Part shown: positions 14,785-25,600 of the stretch, one piece after another
How positions within the stretch are numbered: the first letter of the stretch is position 1
Layout: each line of letters starts with the position of its first letter
Origin: Caulobacteraceae bacterium
GTDB lineage: Bacteria > Pseudomonadota > Alphaproteobacteria > Caulobacterales > Caulobacteraceae
Direction of reading: 5' to 3'
Assembly: GCA_947501315.1 (NCBI GenBank)
Contig: CANMXH010000003.1
Coordinates: 1 to 29,872 of the forward strand
Length of the DNA: 29,872 nucleotides
Made by a program: the position numbers and the translations under genes
Notes under the pieces: generated by a model
What the model was told of the DNA's origin: nothing
The model's database searches: none
Seen by the model: the letters and a program-made list of their open reading frames with translations, nothing else

Positions 14785-16172
14785 GATCGATAATCGCCGT
14801 TGATCTCGACGTAGCGTTTGGTCAGGTCGCAGGTCCAGACCGTTGCCGAGGCGCGTCCCCAGCCGACGTCGACGGTGATGTCGATCTCGGCGTTCTTCAT
14901 ATAGGCGCTCATCTTCGCCTCATCGTAGGTTGGGGACGGGGCTCCGTCGATCGCCGCCACATGGGGGCCGAAACGGATGGCGAGGCTGTCGCGGTCGACC
15001 GGCTCCTCGGTCTTGCCGACGGCCATGACGACCCGGCCCCAGTTGGCGTCCTCACCGGCGAGGGCGGTCTTGACCAGCGGGCTGTCGGCGATCGACTTGG
15101 CCAGTTTCCGGGCCGAGGCGGGGCTGGCAGCTCCGTCCACGGTGACCTTGACGAATTTGGTCGCCCCCTCCCCGTCGCGGACCAGTTGATGGGCGAGGTC
15201 GAGCATGACCTTTTCCAGGGCCGCCGAGAAATCCTTCAGCCGGCGGTCGCCGACCCGGCCGATACGCGGCGCGCCGCTCGCGCCTGTGGCGAACAGCAGG
15301 CAGGTGTCATTGGTCGAGGTGTCGCCGTCCACGGTGACGCTGTTGAAGGTGGTGCGGACGTGCAGGCCCAGCAGGGCCCGCAGCACAGGCGGCGCGATCG
15401 CGGCATCGGTGACGATAAAGCCCAGCATGGTGGCCATGTCGGGGGCGATCATGCCCGACCCCTTGGCGATGCCGGCGATCCGGACCTTGCGGCCCTCGAT
15501 CTCGCATTCGGCATAGGACCCCTTGGGGAAGGTGTCGGTGGTCATGATAGCCCGGCCGGCGCGGGCCCAGGCGTCGGCATCCAGCCCCGCCTCGATCTCG
15601 GGCATGCGGGCCACGATCTTGCGGTCGTCCAGCACCACGCCGATCACGCCGGTGGAGGCCAGCATGACGTCGCGCTGGCGGCAGCCGAAGCGTTTGGCGA
15701 CCTCCGAGGCCGTGCGACGGGCCGCATCGGCCCCGGCCTTGCCGGTAAAGGCATTGGCGCAGCCGGCATTGACCACCAGGGCCCGCACATCCTGCCCGCC
15801 CTCGGCCGAGTCCAGCTGTCGCTTGCACCAGTCGACCGGGGCGGAGCCGACCTTGTGCCGGGTGAAGACGCCGGCGCAGGTGGTGCCCCGCACGAAGCTG
15901 AAAACCACCAGATCATCGCGCTCGTGTTTGTAGAAGCCGGCCCGTGCGGTGGCGATCTCGACCCCGCCGATGGGCGGAATGGTCGGGAAGGGCACGGCGA
16001 GGGGCGAAATCTCGAGCCCCGGCTTCCCCGGTGCAGCCACCGTCAAGGCCTTCGCGGGCGCCGGGGTCGTGGCGCGTTTCAGGGCCGTCGCCAGGGGGTC
16101 GAAGGCCTTTTCGATGGCCTGTTCGATCTTCTGGCCGGTGGAGGCGCGGCCGGCCCTGGGCGGCCGGCTCAC
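14781..16172 (-). CDS. argJ: Bifunctional ornithine acetyltransferase / N-acetylglutamate synthase
   Basis: ArgJ recycles the acetyl group from N-acetylornithine to glutamate and may also acetylate glutamate from acetyl-CoA, driving arginine synthesis. The proprotein self-cleaves to give alpha and beta chains. The cleavage site is visible as IAPDMATMLGF, with Thr248 the nucleophile at the new beta-chain N-terminus. Other family marks are VVNAGCANAFTG, LASTGVIG, KGSGMIAPD, TSTNDTCLL and AGEDANWGRVVMAVG. At 463 residues it is about 50 longer than most ArgJ proteins because of an N-terminal Ala/Lys-rich extension. The GTG start at 16172 overlaps the upstream gene's stop (GTGA), which supports the extension. 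Confidence 0.97.
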   Translation of the reverse strand: MSRPPRAGRASTGQKIEQAIEKAFDPLATALKRATTPAPAKALTVAAPGKPGLEISPLAVPFPTIPPIGGVEIATARAGFYKHERDDLVVFSFVRGTTCAGVFTRHKVGSAPVDWCKRQLDSAEGGQDVRALVVNAGCANAFTGKAGADAARRTASEVAKRFGCRQRDVMLASTGVIGVVLDDRKIVARMPEIEAGLDADAWARAGRAIMTTDTFPKGSYAECEIEGRKVRIAGIAKGSGMIAPDMATMLGFIVTDAAIAPPVLRALLGLHVRTTFNSVTVDGDTSTNDTCLLFATGASGAPRIGRVGDRRLKDFSAALEKVMLDLAHQLVRDGEGATKFVKVTVDGAASPASARKLAKSIADSPLVKTALAGEDANWGRVVMAVGKTEEPVDRDSLAIRFGPHVAAIDGAPSPTYDEAKMSAYMKNAEIDITVDVGWGRASATVWTCDLTKRYVEINGDYRS

Positions 16173-17131
16173 GATGCCTTCCCGGGCGCGGAGGCCGCGG
16201 CGACGGCCGGCCGGGCCGGTGCAGCGGGGGTACCGACGGACGATGCGGGCGGGCGCGGCGCCGAGGCCGGCTCCTGCGAACGGGGCGTATCGCCGGGCAG
16301 GAGCACCTCGACCTCAGCCTTGCCGCGCAACTCCTCAAGCAGTTGGCGCACGCCCTCATAGGTCAGGTAGCGGACGATCTGGGGCCGGGCCTGCTCCAGC
16401 GTCGGCGGGGTCTCGCGACGGCGGTCCTCGACCCGCAGCACGGCCCAGCCGCCCTCGGTCTGGAAGGGGCCGACGGTCGAGCCCGCAGGGCGGTCGCGCA
16501 GGGCGTTCTTGTAGGCCTCGGGCATGACGTCGATGGTCCGGTAGCCGAGATCGCCGCCGGAATAGCGGGTGGCGTCGTCGATCGAGCTTTCGGCGGCCAC
16601 GGCCTCGAAGGCCGCGCCCTGGGCCAGAATGCCGATCACGGCGTCGGCCTCGGGCTTGGTTCGCGACAGGATCAGGCGGACACGGATTTCCTCCGACGTC
16701 TGCGCCAGCCGCACCTGCTCCTGATAGATGGTCTCCACCGCGCGATCCGAGATGGAACCGTTGACCACCGTCTCGACCAGCATGTCGCCGAGAATACGCT
16801 CACGCGTCGCCTCCAGCCGGCGCTGGGCGAGGGCGGAGTTGTCGAGGCCGCGCCGCTCGGCCTCGCGGGCCAGCAGCTTCTGGTCGATGACCTCGTCCAG
16901 CACCCGACGGAACAGGTCGGAGGTCACGTCCAGCGGCTCGCCCTCCCCGACGAGGCCCTGTGCCACCGCCTCGCGCTTCACGTCGGACGCCCAGATGGTC
17001 TGGCCCTGGACCTCGGCCACGGACCGGTCACCCGGCTCGGGCGCGCGGTCCGTGCCGCCCTCGCGGCCACACGCCGAAAGGGCCAGAACCGCCGCAAGAA
17101 GGACAGGGACGAAGGGGCTTGAAAGCCGCAT
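16169..17131 (-). CDS. Parvulin-type peptidyl-prolyl isomerase lipoprotein (SurA/PrsA-like)
   Basis: A 320-residue envelope protein. MRLSSPFVPVLLAAVLALSAC is a lipoprotein signal with lipobox LSAC and acylated Cys21. A SurA-N-like helical region (VLDEVIDQKLLAREAERRGL) follows. A PpiC/parvulin domain at about residues 140-245 includes EIRVRLILSRTKPEADAV, SGGDLGYRTIDVMPEAY and VGPFQTEGGWAVLRVEDRR. The C-terminal 40 residues are Pro/Ala rich and probably disordered. Such proteins fold or chaperone exported proteins, which fits the divergent secA. The frame is open to 17371, but ATG 17131 is chosen because it starts the signal peptide. The stop overlaps argJ. Confidence 0.92.
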   Translation of the reverse strand: MRLSSPFVPVLLAAVLALSACGREGGTDRAPEPGDRSVAEVQGQTIWASDVKREAVAQGLVGEGEPLDVTSDLFRRVLDEVIDQKLLAREAERRGLDNSALAQRRLEATRERILGDMLVETVVNGSISDRAVETIYQEQVRLAQTSEEIRVRLILSRTKPEADAVIGILAQGAAFEAVAAESSIDDATRYSGGDLGYRTIDVMPEAYKNALRDRPAGSTVGPFQTEGGWAVLRVEDRRRETPPTLEQARPQIVRYLTYEGVRQLLEELRGKAEVEVLLPGDTPRSQEPASAPRPPASSVGTPAAPARPAVAAASAPGKAS

Positions 17132-17170
17132 TTGAGCGCGCTCCGTCACAGGGCGGCAAAGCCCCTCGCG

Positions 17171-17199
17171 TTGACAGGGATAAGGTCGGTGCTTAAGTC
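17171..17199 (+). promoter_or_regulatory. Candidate secA promoter
   Basis: TTGACA (17171-17176) is followed after 17 nt by TAAGTC (17194-17199), a full -35 consensus with a weak -10, pointing toward secA about 175 nt downstream. It sits in the 242-bp divergent gap between the PPIase lipoprotein gene and secA. A GAGTC site, a GANTC target of CcrM in Caulobacterales, lies further downstream. No other feature in this gap is clear. Confidence 0.4.
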
Positions 17200-17373
17200 C
17201 CGCCTGCGCCCAAGTCGAGGGGTTTTCGAACGACCGCGCGGCCCTCGCGCGCGCCTGAGTCAGGCGCATCGGGTCGTCGTCGCCGGTGCCCCTTCCCGCC
17301 GCGCAGTCGTCACCGTTCCTTCGGGACCTTTCAGTACCAGAGCCTCTGCGGCTCGCCCGCCTTCGGATCATCC

Positions 17374-20268
<2,895 letters not shown>

Positions 20269-20362
20269 AGCGCTATCGCTCACCGCGCGGCGGCTCGCTG
20301 CTTGAGCGCGGGATGAGGGGCCGCTATCGACCGTCGGTGTTCGCTACTGACGGGAGAGACTG

Positions 20363-21529
20363 ATGGCCGCTCACAAGGACCTGTTCTCCCGCGCCCTGTC
20401 GCTGGATCCCGAACGGCTGCATTTCGCGGCCCACAGCCATCATCTGTGGCCGGACGCCAGCTTTGACGGTCAGCTGCGGGCCTGGGTCGAGGCGAACCAG
20501 TTCGCCGACCGGAAATGGGGCCCGATCTTCGGGGAGGTGATCCCTGAAGCGCAGGCTCATGTGGCCAGGGAGTTGAACCTGCCCTCGCCCGACACGGTGG
20601 TGTTCGCGCCCAATACCCACGATCTGCTGTTGCGCATCGTCTCGGGGATCGAGCGCAAGCCGGTCCGCATCCTGTCTACCGACGGGGAATTCCATTCTTT
20701 CCGGCGTCAGGGCGAACGCTGGGAAGAGGCCGGCGAGGCGGTCATCACCCGTGTGCCCCTGCATCCGTTCGGGACCTTTGACGACCGGTTCATCGCGGCG
20801 GCCAGCGGGGGCGGCTTCGATCTGATTATCGTCAGCCAGGTCTTCTTCCGCACCGGCCAGACCTTCGGACGGATCGCCGATCTGGCGGCCCTGGCCGATC
20901 CGGCGGGGCCGTGGGTGGTCATCGACGGCTACCACGGCTTCATGGCCACACCGACGGATCTCTCGGCCGTGGCGGACCGGATCTTCTATGTCTCGGGCGG
21001 CTATAAATACGCCATGTCGGGTGAGGGCGTCTGTTTCCTGCATGCGCCGGGCGGCTATTGCCCGCGGCCGGTGGTGACCGGCTGGTTCGCCGAGTTCGGG
21101 GATCTGTCAGGACCACCGGGCGGGGTGCAGTACCGCCGCGACGGCGGCCGCTTCTGGGGCGCGACCTTCGACGTCTCGCCCCTGTACCGGTTCAACGCCG
21201 TGCGGCGGATGCTGGACGAGGCCGGCCTGGGCACCGCCGACGTCAGTACCCATGCCCACGCCCTGATGGCCCGGTTCCAGTCCGCGGTCGGGAACGGGGA
21301 GGCCGGGCGGCTGGCGGCGGCCGAACTGATCAACCCGTTGACGGACGAGGCCCGACGCGCGCGCTTCCTGGCCTTTCGGCATGAGGATGCATCGGCCTGG
21401 CAGTCGGCCCTGCTGGACGCGGACGTCGTCACCGATGTGCGGGACGACGTGATCCGCTTCGGCTTCGGCCTGTATCAGGACGCGGACGATGTCGAACGGC
21501 TGATCGCCGCCTGCAAACGCGTGCTCTGA
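20363..21529 (+). CDS. Aminotransferase class V-fold PLP enzyme, kynureninase-like
   Basis: A 388-residue fold-type I PLP enzyme. The probable Schiff-base lysine is Lys215 in FYVSGGYKYAMSGEGVCFLH. Asp188 and His191 (VVIDGYHGF) would contact the pyridine ring and phosphate region, and STDGEFHSFRRQG supplies an aromatic stacking position. FNAVRRMLDEAGL and the C-terminal VRDDVIRFGFGLYQDADDVE also fit kynureninase-like members. No other tryptophan- or kynurenine-pathway gene is nearby, so kynureninase activity is not claimed. GGGAGAG lies about 8 nt before the ATG. It begins 94 bp after secA; that gap holds only a short GAGCG-ctat-CGCTC hairpin just after the secA stop. Confidence 0.87.
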   Translation: MAAHKDLFSRALSLDPERLHFAAHSHHLWPDASFDGQLRAWVEANQFADRKWGPIFGEVIPEAQAHVARELNLPSPDTVVFAPNTHDLLLRIVSGIERKPVRILSTDGEFHSFRRQGERWEEAGEAVITRVPLHPFGTFDDRFIAAASGGGFDLIIVSQVFFRTGQTFGRIADLAALADPAGPWVVIDGYHGFMATPTDLSAVADRIFYVSGGYKYAMSGEGVCFLHAPGGYCPRPVVTGWFAEFGDLSGPPGGVQYRRDGGRFWGATFDVSPLYRFNAVRRMLDEAGLGTADVSTHAHALMARFQSAVGNGEAGRLAAAELINPLTDEARRARFLAFRHEDASAWQSALLDADVVTDVRDDVIRFGFGLYQDADDVERLIAACKRVL

Positions 21530-21542
21530 TCCCCCCGTCCGC

Positions 21543-22406
21543 CTAGAAGAAGGTCGTGTCTTCCGCCTGTTTCGCCTCGGGTGCCTTGCGCGGGGCGGGG
21601 CTTGAAGCCGCTGCCGGCGCGGATGGCGCACCCGGCGCAGTGCCGTCCGCCGCGGGGAACGGGGGCAGATCCGGATAGGGCAGGCTTTCGGAAACGCCGT
21701 CGCCCGGGACGGCCTGCGCGCCCGACGCGTCGGCGGGTACCGCATCCGGCGGATCGATCCGGTCCGGCGCGTCCAGATCATCGCGGATGTAGACCCAGGA
21801 ACGGCGGTCGGAACAGGCGCAGGCCTTCATGAAGCCCTCGCGGTCGCGCCAGATGACCAGTGGATAGCGCGTCGACAGGCCCGCTTCCTGCAGGTCGGCC
21901 GTCAGACGGGCGACAAAATCCCGCCCGGCCTCGACCACAGCGCCACGCGCCAGATTGCCGTCAGCGGCCGGAATGCCCGCGGCCGTCCAGTTGCGCACCG
22001 GGGTCGCGGTCCAGCGTTGGTAAAGGGTCCAGTCGCGGGTCAGCCAAAGCTCGGCGATGGTGGCGCGCTCGGCGGCGGTCGACTGGGCCAGCCCCTCGCG
22101 GTCGGGACGGGCGAACAGGATGGTGCGGGCCTCCACGCCGGCAGCGCGCAGCTTGGGAATCTCCTCGCGCTCGTAGCGGGCCATGGCCGGGGAGTCGCGA
22201 TAGCCGATGATGTAGAGCGGCTCTCCGCCGCCACCCGCCGAGACCCAGGACGCCTCATCCAGCAAGCGCTGGATTTCGGCCTGGTTGCGGGTCACCGTGA
22301 CGGGCTGGAACTGCGCATAATAGGTCCAGTAGGCCCAGTAGGCACCGCCCGCGAGCGCGAGGCCGATGACGGCTGCAAGGGCCGACCAGATGAAAAAGCG
22401 ACGCAT
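21543..22406 (-). CDS. Membrane-anchored protein of unknown function with a CxC motif
   Basis: A 287-residue protein with one N-terminal membrane anchor (about residues 4-30, FFIWSALAAVIGLALAGGAY). A soluble, probably periplasmic domain covers about 40-215. The order of segments suggests an alpha/beta thioredoxin-like fold: a strand (LYIIGYRDSPAMARYE), a helix, a second strand (VEARTILFARPDREGL), a Trp-rich helical region, and YPLVIWRDREGFMKACAC, where Pro182 could be a cis-proline. Cys196 and Cys198 form a CxC pair. The last 70 residues are Pro/Ala/Asp rich and disordered. I do not recognise a named family. It converges with the PLP enzyme gene with 13 bp between them. Confidence 0.8.
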   Translation of the reverse strand: MRRFFIWSALAAVIGLALAGGAYWAYWTYYAQFQPVTVTRNQAEIQRLLDEASWVSAGGGGEPLYIIGYRDSPAMARYEREEIPKLRAAGVEARTILFARPDREGLAQSTAAERATIAELWLTRDWTLYQRWTATPVRNWTAAGIPAADGNLARGAVVEAGRDFVARLTADLQEAGLSTRYPLVIWRDREGFMKACACSDRRSWVYIRDDLDAPDRIDPPDAVPADASGAQAVPGDGVSESLPYPDLPPFPAADGTAPGAPSAPAAASSPAPRKAPEAKQAEDTTFF

Positions 22407-22492
22407 GGGGGGAGGCGCTCCAGCTTCACGGTTCGCAGAGGTTAACGCCTAGCATCGAATTGGGTTGTCGCGCACGCCTGTGAGGCGAGCGG

Positions 22493-23995
22493 TCACCCCA
22501 TCGTCGGGATGACGAAGCTGGAATCCGCATGCTCCAGATCACTGTCGGGCCACCGCGCGGTGACCGTCTTGACCTTGGTCCAGAATTTCACGCCCTCCAT
22601 GCCGTGCTGGTTGGTGTCGCCGAAGGCCGAGCGCTTCCAGCCGCCGAAAGTGTGATAGGCGACCGGCACGGGGATGGGGACGTTGATCCCGACCATGCCG
22701 ACATTGACCCGGGCGGCGAAGTCGCGGGCCGCGCGGCCGTTCTGGGTGAAGATGGCCACGCCGTTGCCGTACTGGTGCTTCGACGGCAGTGACAGGGCCT
22801 CCTCGAAGCTGGCGGCGCGAACGATCTGCAGCACGGGGCCGAAGATCTCTTCCTTGTAGGATTCCATGTCGGGCGTGACGTGGTCGAACAGCGACGGGCC
22901 GATGAAATACCCCTTCTCGTGCCCCTGCAGGGAGAAGCCGCGGCCGTCGACGACCAGTTCGGCGCCTTCGCGCACCCCGGTCTCGATCCAGCCCTCGACG
23001 CGGGCCTTGTGCTGGGCGGTGACGACGGGGCCGTAGTGGGCGCCCGCGTCGGTCGAGATACCGACCCGCATGGTCGGGATTTCAGCGACCATCCGCTCGC
23101 GCAGTTCGTCGGCGGTCTTCTTGCCGACCGGCACCACCACCGGCAGGGCCATGCAGCGTTCACCGGCCGAGCCATAGGCCGCGCCTGACAGGTCCTTGAT
23201 CACCTGATCCATGTCGGCGTCTGGCAGGACGATGCCGTGGTTCTTGGCCCCGCCCATGGCCTGGACGCGTTTCCCGTGCGTCGCGCCGGTCTGGTAGACG
23301 TAGTTGGCGATGTCGGACGAGCCGACAAAGCTGACGGCATGGATCTGCGGATGGGTCAGGATGGCGTCGACCGCGACCTTGTCGCCATGGACGACGTTGA
23401 GCACGCCGGAGGGGGCGCCCGCTTCCATCATCAGCTCGGCGAGGCGGACCGGCACGGACGGGTCACGCTCGGAGGGCTTGAGGATGAAGGTGTTGCCGAC
23501 GGCGATGGCGACGCCGAACATCCACATCGGGATCATGGCCGGGAAGTTGAACGGGGTGATGCCCGAAACCACGCCCAGCGGCTGGCGCATCGAATAGACG
23601 TCGATGCCGGGACCGGCACCCCAGGTGTATTCGCCCTTCAGCGCATGCGGGATGCCGCAGGCGAATTCGATGACTTCGAGACCGCGCTGGATGTCGCCCT
23701 TGGAGTCGGCGATGACCTTCCCATGTTCGGCCGACAGCAGGCCGGCCAGCTCGTCCATACGAGCCTCGACGAGGCGTTTGAACTCGAACATCACCCGCGC
23801 GCGGCGCTGGGGATTGGTCGAGGACCAACCGTCGAAGGCGTTCTGGGCGGCCTGGACGGCGAGGTCCATCTCGGCGACCGAGGCCAGTTGCACGCGGGCC
23901 TGGACCTCGCCGGTATTGGGGTTGAACACGTCCGAGAACCGGCCCGAGGCACCGGTGAAGCTGGCGCCGTCGATGAAATGGTGGATGTCGCGCAT
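22493..23995 (-). CDS. mmsA: Methylmalonate-semialdehyde dehydrogenase (CoA-acylating)
   Basis: Converts methylmalonate semialdehyde to propionyl-CoA and malonate semialdehyde to acetyl-CoA, in valine and inositol breakdown. The 500-residue ALDH-fold protein has the nucleophile Cys281 in GSAGERCMALPVVV and oxyanion Asn150 in ITPFNFPAMIPMWMF. It has GGAKNHGIVLPDAD, where the general-base Glu of ordinary ALDHs is replaced by Asn252, the hallmark of MMSDH. The end TFGGWKRSAFGDTNQHGMEG is also typical. Other valine-degradation genes (mmsB, bkd) are not seen. It lies 83 bp after the alpha/beta hydrolase gene on the same strand. Confidence 0.97.
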   Translation of the reverse strand: MRDIHHFIDGASFTGASGRFSDVFNPNTGEVQARVQLASVAEMDLAVQAAQNAFDGWSSTNPQRRARVMFEFKRLVEARMDELAGLLSAEHGKVIADSKGDIQRGLEVIEFACGIPHALKGEYTWGAGPGIDVYSMRQPLGVVSGITPFNFPAMIPMWMFGVAIAVGNTFILKPSERDPSVPVRLAELMMEAGAPSGVLNVVHGDKVAVDAILTHPQIHAVSFVGSSDIANYVYQTGATHGKRVQAMGGAKNHGIVLPDADMDQVIKDLSGAAYGSAGERCMALPVVVPVGKKTADELRERMVAEIPTMRVGISTDAGAHYGPVVTAQHKARVEGWIETGVREGAELVVDGRGFSLQGHEKGYFIGPSLFDHVTPDMESYKEEIFGPVLQIVRAASFEEALSLPSKHQYGNGVAIFTQNGRAARDFAARVNVGMVGINVPIPVPVAYHTFGGWKRSAFGDTNQHGMEGVKFWTKVKTVTARWPDSDLEHADSSFVIPTMG

Positions 23996-24078
23996 GATCG
24001 GAAAGGGTCCTGGAGAACGAAACAGTCGGGTCGGATGGGCAGCGGTTTAGACCCTGACCCGCCCCTGCGCCAGCGTCT

Positions 24079-24969
24079 CTAGACCGCCGCCTCGAACAGG
24101 GCGTCGCGGGCGATGTCGGCCTGGAGCATGGGGAAGAAATGGGTGCCGCCGGGCACCGTCCCGACGGTGAGATGCGGCAGTCGACGCCGGTCTTCGGACA
24201 TTCGGCAGGGCGAGCCGATTTCGGCCTTCAACACGCTGACCGGACAGTCCAGGCGTTGCAGGGCCTGCCAGGGATCGTGGCTCTGGGCGGCGAAATTGGA
24301 GGCCTCCCATTCGGGATCGCAGGCCAGGGAGAATCCCTCGGGCGTCTCGACCAGGCCATCAGCGATATAGTCGGCCAACATCATCTCGGGCCAGCCACGG
24401 AAGGCCCCGCGGCCCAGCCAGGCGGCCATGGCCTGCTGCCGGCTGTCGAAGACCTTGCGGCGGCGCAGGGCGTTCCGGGCCAGCGGAATGCGTGAGCCGA
24501 GCCGGTCCAGCAGTGGCAGATGGAAGGCGGCGACGACCCAGCGACGCCAGACCACGGGGTCAAACAGGACGAGACTTCCGACCCGGTCCGGGCGTTCGGC
24601 CGCGGCCAGCAGAGCCGCCGTGCCGCCCATGGAATGGCCTGCGAGAACCACGGGCGGCCCGTCGATCGTATCCAGAAGGGCGACGAGATCATCGCGATGA
24701 TCGTGCCAGTTGCGCCGGCCACGCGGATCGGCCGGAAGCGAGGCGCCGCCATGGCCTCGCAGGTCCGGGGCCCAGATCCTCAGGGACCCGGACAGGGGGG
24801 CCAGCACGGTGCGGTAGGTCAGGGCGTTGAAGCCGTTGGCATGCACGAAAACCAGGTCGACCGGCCGCTTCGGATCGCCGAAGTCGAGCAGACTCATCCT
24901 GCCCTCGCCCCAACGGTTCGACACCGGCAGGCTCAGACGACGGGGCGGGGAGAGCCGGATCGCATCCAT
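24079..24969 (-). CDS. Alpha/beta hydrolase
   Basis: A 296-residue serine hydrolase of the alpha/beta fold. The oxyanion region is LVFVHANGFNALTYR, the nucleophile elbow is AGHSMGGTAAL with Ser113, and the catalytic histidine is His277 in VPGGTHFFPML. APDLRGHGGASLP is the usual strand after the cap entry. The acidic member of the triad is not certain. The substrate is unknown; the closest general type is an esterase or C-C hydrolase. The frame extends upstream into zur, but ATG 24969 gives a normal N-terminus and leaves a 58-bp gap to zur. Confidence 0.88.
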   Translation of the reverse strand: MDAIRLSPPRRLSLPVSNRWGEGRMSLLDFGDPKRPVDLVFVHANGFNALTYRTVLAPLSGSLRIWAPDLRGHGGASLPADPRGRRNWHDHRDDLVALLDTIDGPPVVLAGHSMGGTAALLAAAERPDRVGSLVLFDPVVWRRWVVAAFHLPLLDRLGSRIPLARNALRRRKVFDSRQQAMAAWLGRGAFRGWPEMMLADYIADGLVETPEGFSLACDPEWEASNFAAQSHDPWQALQRLDCPVSVLKAEIGSPCRMSEDRRRLPHLTVGTVPGGTHFFPMLQADIARDALFEAAV

Positions 24970-25027
24970 GGGGCGGAGATAGTCTTCGCGTCCGGGGATT
25001 GCCAGAGGGCCGGGGCCGGGGCTCAGA

Positions 25028-25504
25028 CTACTGGCACGCCGGGCAGCGACCGTGGGCCTCGATGGTGGTGCGGGCGATGACGTAGCCGGCGACCTCGGCG
25101 GCTCGGCCCAGATCACCGGCCACAGGCGCCGACACCTCCGCCGTTGCGCCACAGCAGTCGCAGATCAGGAAGGCGGCGGCATGGTCGATCGCCCCTGAGG
25201 TGCAGGCGACATAGGCACTGATCGAGGCGATACGGTGGGCGAGGCCCTTGCGTTCGAGGAACTCCAGCGCGCGATAGACCGTGGGCGGTTTGGCCGGCTG
25301 ACCGTCCTCGCCGAAGCGGGCGATCAGGTCATAGGCCTTCACCGGCTCACCGGCTGCCAGCAGAAGCTCCAGCACCCGCAGGCGCGACGGCGTCATCCGC
25401 TCGCCCTCGGCCGTCAGACGACGGTCGGCGTCCTGCATGGCGCGGGCGACATCAGCGGCCCCCGGGGGGCCGTCGGCATGGTGGTGACCGCAGGCTTCGC
25501 TCAT
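25028..25504 (-). CDS. zur: Fur-family zinc uptake regulator Zur
   Basis: A 158-residue Fur-superfamily repressor. The winged HTH spans about residues 35-92 (MTPSRLRVLELLLAAGEPVK, PTVYRALEFLERKGLAHRI). The C-terminal dimerisation domain has the two CxxC pairs of the structural zinc site, Cys115/Cys118 (ICDCCGATAEV) and Cys154/Cys157 (RCPACQ), plus YVACTSG. The His-rich start GHHHADG may add metal affinity. The CxxC layout and the short DCCG core point to Zur, not Fur or PerR. It is divergent from a ZnuD-like receptor with a palindromic operator candidate between them, supporting the zinc assignment. Confidence 0.92.
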   Translation of the reverse strand: MSEACGHHHADGPPGAADVARAMQDADRRLTAEGERMTPSRLRVLELLLAAGEPVKAYDLIARFGEDGQPAKPPTVYRALEFLERKGLAHRIASISAYVACTSGAIDHAAAFLICDCCGATAEVSAPVAGDLGRAAEVAGYVIARTTIEAHGRCPACQ

Positions 25505-25549
25505 GACCCTGAGCTAGGCCTTAAGACGCGGTCCCGCAACAGCAGGCGC

Positions 25550-25578
25550 TTGACGAGTCGTGACGTTATCTCATAACA
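25550..25578 (+). promoter_or_regulatory. Promoter of the ZnuD-like receptor with overlapping Zur operator candidate
   Basis: A -35-like TTGACG (25550-25555) is followed after 17 nt by ATAACA (25573-25578). The palindrome GTTAT-ctc-ATAAC (25565-25577) covers the end of the spacer and the -10, so a bound repressor would block RNA polymerase. Its form matches the GTTAT/ATAAC-type Zur sites of alphaproteobacteria as I recall them. A GAGTC (25555-25559), a GANTC CcrM target in Caulobacterales, lies in the spacer. Confidence 0.65.
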
Positions 25579-25600
25579 CCACATCTTCGCGTTTGTCCGG

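Noticed and set aside
16169..17371. Longer 400-residue version of the parvulin lipoprotein starting at 17371
   Set aside because: It would bury the lipoprotein signal peptide 80 residues inside the protein and cover the whole divergent promoter region of secA.
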